Assembly: GCF_024385505.1 (NCBI RefSeq)
Contig: NZ_JANFLT010000001.1
Span: 558,001 to 622,000, forward strand
Length of the DNA: 64,000 bases
Direction: 5' to 3'
Source of the DNA: Arthrobacter zhaoxinii
GTDB taxonomy: Bacteria > Actinomycetota > Actinomycetes > Actinomycetales > Micrococcaceae
The notes under the pieces are model-generated. The model was not told the origin of the DNA and did no database searches. It worked only from the letters and a program-made list of their open reading frames with translations. This document shows, piece after piece, positions 60,309-64,000 of this stretch. The position numbers and the translations under genes are program-made. How positions within the stretch are numbered: the first letter of the stretch is position 1; every line of letters starts with the position of its first letter.

Positions 60309-61961
60309 ATGGCCGCACTGCTTCCCAACCCGCCACACCAGAAGAAGCGTCTGCCGCTGCGCTATCTGCACCCATCAGCCGGTGCTCCGGGCAATGCCGG
60401 CATTTTGATTCCCGAACCGCCGGCGTATCCCCCGGCAATATCCGGGAGTACTACAGCATCCGGCGGTTCAGACGAAGCCAGCGCGCCTGCTACCGGCGCC
60501 GGGCCGGACAGCAGCAGGCATGCCGCCTACCTTTGGCTTCAGACGGGGCTGCGAGGTGCCTTCGCCTGGCTGGGGACAGGACTGCGAGGTGCCTTCGCCT
60601 GGCTGGGGACAGGACTGCGAGGTGCCTTCGCCTGGCTGGGCAGCGGGGCACGCGGCGTCTTCGCCTGGGTCCGTGCAGGGGCGCTGGGCACCTATGTCTG
60701 GGTCCGCAGTCTCGCTCACCGTACGTCCGATCACGTCCAATCCGGGGCGCATGCCGTCTCGCTGCAGGTCCAGGCCGGAGCTTCCGCGACGACAGCGGCA
60801 GCACACACCGGCGCTGTTCGGGTACGCAGCGGGGCGCACGCCGTCTCGCTAGGGGTCCAGGCCGGAGCCCGCACAACCTCCGCCGCAGCTCATGCCGGAG
60901 CCAACAGGGTTACCAACTGGGTCCGCACAGCGACCCGCACCGTCTGGAGTTGGATCCAGGCCGCCGCACACGCCGTATCGAAAGCTGCGCGGACCGTGGC
61001 GCACGCCGTCGTTATCTCCGCCCAGGCCACCGCACACGCCACCGCCGTCGCAGCCCGCACCACAGCGCACGCCGTTTCAGTTTCCGCTCAAGCTGTCGCG
61101 CACGCCGTATCGAAAGCTGCGCGGACCGTGGCGCACGCCGTCGTTATCTCCGCCCAGGCCACCGCACACGCCACCGCCGTCGGGACCCGCACCACAGCCC
61201 ACGCCGTCGTCATCTCCGCCCAAACGACCGCGCACGCCACCGCCGTCGGAACCCGCACCACAGCCCACGCCGTTTCAGTCTCCGCCCAAGCCACCGCGCA
61301 CGCCGTATTCATCGCGGCCCGCAGCACGGCACACTTCGTATGGGTCGTAGTTCGCACTGTCGCCCGCATCATTGCATTTACTGTTCGTATCAGTGCACGC
61401 GCCGCCACTATGCTGGTCCGCGCTGTCCAGCGTCATCTGCCGGCAAACACCGGCAATCCCGTTCCTGCCATAGCTGCCGCTTGTGCCTTGATCGCAGGTT
61501 CCGGGCTGGTCAATCTTGGCGGCACTCTCTCTACGGTTTCCCGCATGGCCGTACCCGAGTCGCTGCCGCCGATGCTGGTGCTCCTCGAACGATACGGAGT
61601 CACCGGCACCCACTATGCCAGGACCATCGCCGCCATCGAGATCGCGTATGCCCTGGTGATCCTCGGAATTGCACTACTGCTTGCGGTTACCCTCCGGGAC
61701 AAGCGCCGCTGGGCGCGGATCGTCTCGGCACTGCTTGCGGGAGCAGCCCTCTTCTATGCGCTCAATGCGGGAACGGGGACCCAGGCAGCGGCTGCAGCCC
61801 TCGCCGCGGCAGGAGCCGGCATCACCTTTACCAAGGGAGCAGCGCCGTGGTTCCGCCGGCGGACCTACGAAAGCGAACCGGTCCCGGACGAGCCGGTCCC
61901 GGACGAGCCTTTCCAGACGGATCAGATCCCGGCCGAGCTGCTCCGGGCAGATCGGTCCTAG
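60309..61961 (+). CDS. Hendecad-repeat protein with C-terminal membrane domain, unknown function
   Basis: A 550-residue protein I do not recognise. Residues 1-78 are Pro/Ser/Ala-rich. Residues 80-372 consist of about 26 consecutive 11-residue repeats: three near-identical GLRGAFAWLGT units, several divergent ones, one 7-residue skip (GAVRVRS at 168-174), then a regular series of the form AHAVxxxAxxx. Twelve histidines fall exactly 11 residues apart (221 to 342). Eleven residues are almost three helical turns, so a very long helix with a slowly turning stripe is expected. Three or four membrane helices follow at about 386-404, 437-462, 470-488 and 491-508, then an acidic tail with a VPDEP repeat. 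GGGGAGG precedes the ATG. Convergent with rex, sharing four bases. Confidence 0.8.
   Translation: MAALLPNPPHQKKRLPLRYLHPSAGAPGNAGILIPEPPAYPPAISGSTTASGGSDEASAPATGAGPDSSRHAAYLWLQTGLRGAFAWLGTGLRGAFAWLGTGLRGAFAWLGSGARGVFAWVRAGALGTYVWVRSLAHRTSDHVQSGAHAVSLQVQAGASATTAAAHTGAVRVRSGAHAVSLGVQAGARTTSAAAHAGANRVTNWVRTATRTVWSWIQAAAHAVSKAARTVAHAVVISAQATAHATAVAARTTAHAVSVSAQAVAHAVSKAARTVAHAVVISAQATAHATAVGTRTTAHAVVISAQTTAHATAVGTRTTAHAVSVSAQATAHAVFIAARSTAHFVWVVVRTVARIIAFTVRISARAATMLVRAVQRHLPANTGNPVPAIAAACALIAGSGLVNLGGTLSTVSRMAVPESLPPMLVLLERYGVTGTHYARTIAAIEIAYALVILGIALLLAVTLRDKRRWARIVSALLAGAALFYALNAGTGTQAAAAALAAAGAGITFTKGAAPWFRRRTYESEPVPDEPVPDEPFQTDQIPAELLRADRS
60549..61410 (+). repeat. 33-bp repeat array inside the hendecad-repeat gene
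   Basis: Three near-identical 33-bp units start at 60549, 60582 and 60615. An 82-bp block at 60969-61050 recurs exactly at 61101-61182, a shift of 132 bp or four units. Other units are diverged. The period equals 11 codons, so growth by unit duplication is in frame. Confidence 0.9.
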
Positions 61962-62716
61962 CGAGCCAGGCGTGCCCGGGCGGCAATCTGCGACGCCTGG
62001 GCACGCTGTGCGTGGTACGCCAGGATCTGGAGTTCGGTTGCCATGTCCACCTTGCGGATCTGGACATCCTCCGGCGCCTGGAGCACCACGGGGGCAAAGT
62101 TCAGGATGCTGGTTATGCCACACTCCACGAGTCGGTCGCATAGGTCCTGGGCCACCTCGGCAGGCACCGAGAGCACAGCCATGTTCGCCCTCGTCTTTGC
62201 CAGTACATCCTCCAGCGAGTCCGCCGGGCTGATCCTCAGCCAGCCCACCTCCTGGCCGATCACCATCGGGTCGGCGTCCAACAGTGCCACCACCTCGAAG
62301 CCCCGGGAGCCGAAACCGGGATAGCCTGCCAGCGCCCGGCCCAGGTTGCCTGCACCGACTATGGCCACCCGCCAGTTCAAGGTCAGGCCAAGCGCGGCGG
62401 AAATCTGTCCGCTGAGATACAGGACGTCATACCCCACCCCCCGGGTCCCGTACGACCCCAGGTAGGACAGGTCCTTCCGGAGTTTGGGCGAATTCACGCC
62501 GGCGGCTTCGGCAAGCTCCTCCGAGGACACCCGCTCTCTGCCGTCACTGAGCATGGCGGTCAGCGCACGGAGGTATATGGGCAGGCGGGCCAACGACGCC
62601 GGCGGTATATGCCGCTGGGCAGCGGCACCTGCCGCCGGGGTTCCGGCAGGTGATTCGCCGTTCTCGGTTTCCCGCTCCAGCTCCGTGGGCTTTGAACGGA
62701 TCTCGTCGGGTACCAT
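61958..62716 (-). CDS. rex: Rex, redox-sensing transcriptional repressor
   Basis: Winged-helix repressor that senses the NADH/NAD+ ratio and controls respiratory genes. The 252-residue protein shows the DNA-binding part LPIYLRALTAML to SPKLRKDLSYLGSYGTRGVGYDV and a Rossmann fold VAIVGAGNLGRALAGYPGF, with ALLDADP. The ATG overlaps the stop of the glutaredoxin-like gene as TAATG. The hemA gene that often follows rex in actinobacteria is absent here. Confidence 0.95.
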   Translation of the reverse strand: MVPDEIRSKPTELERETENGESPAGTPAAGAAAQRHIPPASLARLPIYLRALTAMLSDGRERVSSEELAEAAGVNSPKLRKDLSYLGSYGTRGVGYDVLYLSGQISAALGLTLNWRVAIVGAGNLGRALAGYPGFGSRGFEVVALLDADPMVIGQEVGWLRISPADSLEDVLAKTRANMAVLSVPAEVAQDLCDRLVECGITSILNFAPVVLQAPEDVQIRKVDMATELQILAYHAQRAQASQIAARARLAR

Positions 62717-62967
62717 TACGCTCCCAGCAGACGCCGCAGCCGTGATTCGTCGATTGTCCAGAAGTCCCGCTGGACTCCGTCGATAAACAGCACAGGGATC
62801 TCCTCGCCGAAGCGTGCGGCCAGTTCCGGTTCGTCTTCGGCACTGCGTTCCTGCCACGCAACACCAAGGTCCTCCCCCACGCGCTTGAGCACCAGCCTGG
62901 CATCTTCACACAGGTGGCATCCCGGTCGGGTAAGGAGGACGACTTGCGGTCCGGCGGATTCGCTCAT
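62716..62967 (-). CDS. Glutaredoxin-like protein
   Basis: An 83-residue thioredoxin-fold protein with the active site RPGCHLCEDA (CxxC), cis-proline in EEIPVLFIDG and C-terminal FWTIDESRLRRLL. GGAGG precedes the ATG by one base. Its stop overlaps the rex ATG, so the two are translationally coupled. Likely a dithiol glutaredoxin of the DUF836 group often found beside rex. Confidence 0.9.
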   Translation of the reverse strand: MSESAGPQVVLLTRPGCHLCEDARLVLKRVGEDLGVAWQERSAEDEPELAARFGEEIPVLFIDGVQRDFWTIDESRLRRLLGA

Positions 62968-63033
62968 ACCTCCAAAATAGCCCCATATCGTCCTATTACC
63001 GCGCCCGGTACGGGTTTTGCGTAGACTCGAACC

Positions 63034-63846
63034 ATGCCCCGAGCCACTGTAGTCCGAGCCACCGGAACTACTCATGCTGCGGGCAAACCCGGCGAGGCCG
63101 CCTTTTTCGACGTCGACAATACGCTGATGCGGGGCGCGAGCCTGTTCCACGTGGGCCGGAAAATGTACCAGCGAAAAGTCTTCACGATTCGTGAAGCGGC
63201 CGGATTCGCGAGCAAGCAGCTGAGATTCATGCTGCAGGGGGAAAACCTCAAAGACGTCCACTCCGTCCGGGATGCTGCACTGGCTTTCGCCACCGGACTC
63301 TCCTCGGAGGATGTCCGCACGCTCGGCGAAGAAGTCTACGACGAGATGATCGTGTCCAAGATCTGGCCCGGCACGCGGGCGCTGACCCAGCAGCACATGG
63401 AATCCGGCCGGCCCGTCTGGCTGGTGACTGGAACTCCCATTGAAGTTGCCTCCGTCATCGCCAGCCGGCTCAACCTCACCGGCGCCCTCGGCACCGTCAG
63501 CGAGGTCACCGACGGCATGTACACCGGACGCCTGGTCGGCGAATTCCTCCACGGACCGGCCAAGGCGGCCGGCGTCCGGGCGCTGGCGGAAAAGGAAGGC
63601 CTGGACCTGCAGAGCTGCTGGGCGTACAGCGATTCCTACAACGACGTTCCGATGCTGAGCATGGTGGGGCATCCGGTGGCGATCAATCCGGATGCCCGTC
63701 TTCGCCGTCATGCCCGCGACCGCAACTGGCCCGTGTATGACTTCCGCTCCGGCCGCAGGGCGGCGACGCTGGGCCTGAAGTCGGCCACCGTCGCAGGGGC
63801 CGGCTACGGCCTGTGGCGGGGATTCTCCTGGGTCCGGGACCGCTGA
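63034..63846 (+). CDS. HAD-IB family hydrolase (SerB-like phosphatase)
   Basis: A 270-residue haloacid-dehalogenase phosphatase. Motif I is FFDVDNTL with nucleophile Asp26 and acid Asp28, motif II VWLVTGTP, lysine in GPAKAAGV and motif IV YSDSYNDVPML. It belongs to the HAD-IB group with SerB; actinobacterial members of this locus are mostly uncharacterised. Divergent from the glutaredoxin-rex pair across 66 bases. A weakly hydrophobic C-terminal stretch (TVAGAGYGLWRGF) could touch the membrane. Confidence 0.9.
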   Translation: MPRATVVRATGTTHAAGKPGEAAFFDVDNTLMRGASLFHVGRKMYQRKVFTIREAAGFASKQLRFMLQGENLKDVHSVRDAALAFATGLSSEDVRTLGEEVYDEMIVSKIWPGTRALTQQHMESGRPVWLVTGTPIEVASVIASRLNLTGALGTVSEVTDGMYTGRLVGEFLHGPAKAAGVRALAEKEGLDLQSCWAYSDSYNDVPMLSMVGHPVAINPDARLRRHARDRNWPVYDFRSGRRAATLGLKSATVAGAGYGLWRGFSWVRDR

Positions 63847-63865
63847 CCGTTACGCATCACGCGTT

Positions 63866-63905
63866 AAAAACCGGAGCCCGCCTATCCGTGAGGACTGGCG
63901 GGCTC
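63866..63905 (-). terminator. Rho-independent terminator, minus strand
   Basis: GAGCCCGCC (63874-63882) pairs with GGCGGGCTC (63897-63905). On the minus strand, after CGG, five T residues follow. It lies 65 bases past the stop of the gene at the right edge and ends that transcript. Confidence 0.82.
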
Positions 63906-63970
63906 TGCCGTAGCGGATCCGAGACTGCATTTGCAGCCGCGGAACCGTTACAGCGGTCGCTGAGAAGGGT

Positions 63971-64000
63971 CTACTTCTTATTGCGACGCTGGTGACGGGT
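63971..64000 (-). CDS. COX24/AURKAIP1-type small ribosomal protein (C-terminal end only)
   Basis: The minus strand reads TRHQRRNKK and stops with TAG at 63971-63973. This is the C-terminal end of the about 32-residue, very basic actinobacterial protein carrying the AURKAIP1/COX24 domain (a small-subunit ribosomal protein, bS22 type). The N-terminal two thirds lie past the window edge. Identification rests on nine residues plus the downstream terminator and the usual neighbourhood. Confidence 0.7.
   Translation of the reverse strand, partial: TRHQRRNKK

Noticed and set aside
60233-62143. A 636-codon open frame in another plus-strand frame over the hendecad gene
   Set aside because: The 33-bp period keeps alternative frames open. 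This one gives Arg/His/Ser-rich sequence, lacks the GGGGAGG site and runs into rex antisense.
1-64000. CRISPR array, transposase, tRNA or rRNA genes
   Set aside because: No spaced direct repeats of CRISPR type, no transposase motifs and no cloverleaf or rRNA-like sequence were seen; the tandem repeats found are all within coding regions.

Overview
The window reads as a chromosomal segment of a high-GC Gram-positive actinobacterium, most likely an Arthrobacter-like member of the Micrococcaceae. This rests on the strong G/C bias at third codon positions, GTG and TTG starts, many ATGA/GTGA gene overlaps, System II cytochrome c maturation, menaquinone rather than ubiquinone synthesis, a Rex repressor, an actinobacterial-type E1/E2 keto-acid dehydrogenase with an Lrp regulator, and the tail of the tiny actinobacterial COX24/AURKAIP1-type ribosomal protein at the right edge. 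I see no CRISPR array, transposase, rRNA or tRNA.

Layout. 0-5.5 kb: menD (cut by the left edge) and menC on the minus strand, with a two-gene plus-strand module (tartrate/D-malate dehydrogenase and a DASS dicarboxylate transporter) between them. 5.6-8.7 kb: PAP2 phosphatase, MFS transporter, metallo-beta-lactamase-fold hydrolase. 8.8-13.7 kb: branched-chain-type 2-oxoacid dehydrogenase (E1a-E1b-E2) divergent from an Lrp/AsnC regulator across a perfect inverted repeat, then a small DUF6480-like gene. 13.9-31.2 kb: a dispersed phenylacetate catabolon, paaABCDE-paaG (minus), paaI-paaK-paaR (plus) and paaZ (minus), interrupted by a membrane protein, an oligopeptidase B-like peptidase, a DedA protein, a frameshifted unknown gene, an MFS exporter and a CGNR zinc-finger regulator. 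Three PaaR-type operator candidates sit before paaA, paaI and paaZ. 31.4-41.1 kb: accessory genes (secreted SGNH hydrolase, FAD oxidoreductase, LigC-type DNA ligase, small hydrolase, LLM flavoprotein, a lower-GC restriction-fold gene between two repeated palindromes, CPBP protease, NAD(P)HX dehydratase, histidine phosphatase).

41.2-49.4 kb: respiratory nitrate reductase narGHJI with narK, all minus strand. 49.6-52.6 kb: menB-menE-menA. 53.5-58.5 kb: resA/tlpA-ccdA-resB-ccsB cytochrome c maturation preceded by a histidine phosphatase. 58.7-64 kb: YceI, a Gly/Pro-rich membrane protein, a 550-residue protein built of about 26 eleven-residue repeats, rex with a translationally coupled glutaredoxin-like gene, a HAD-IB phosphatase, and the end of the COX24-type ribosomal protein gene.

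Functionally, menaquinone synthesis, the menaquinol-dependent nitrate reductase, cytochrome c assembly and an NADH-sensing repressor form a respiratory theme. The paa and keto-acid dehydrogenase modules supply acyl-CoA intermediates from aromatic and amino-acid carbon. The items I find most unusual are the hendecad-repeat membrane protein (60.3-62.0 kb), the repeat-bracketed PD-(D/E)XK-like gene (36.6-38.0 kb), the frameshift in a G7 tract (26.1 kb), and the shared operator set of the split paa regulon.
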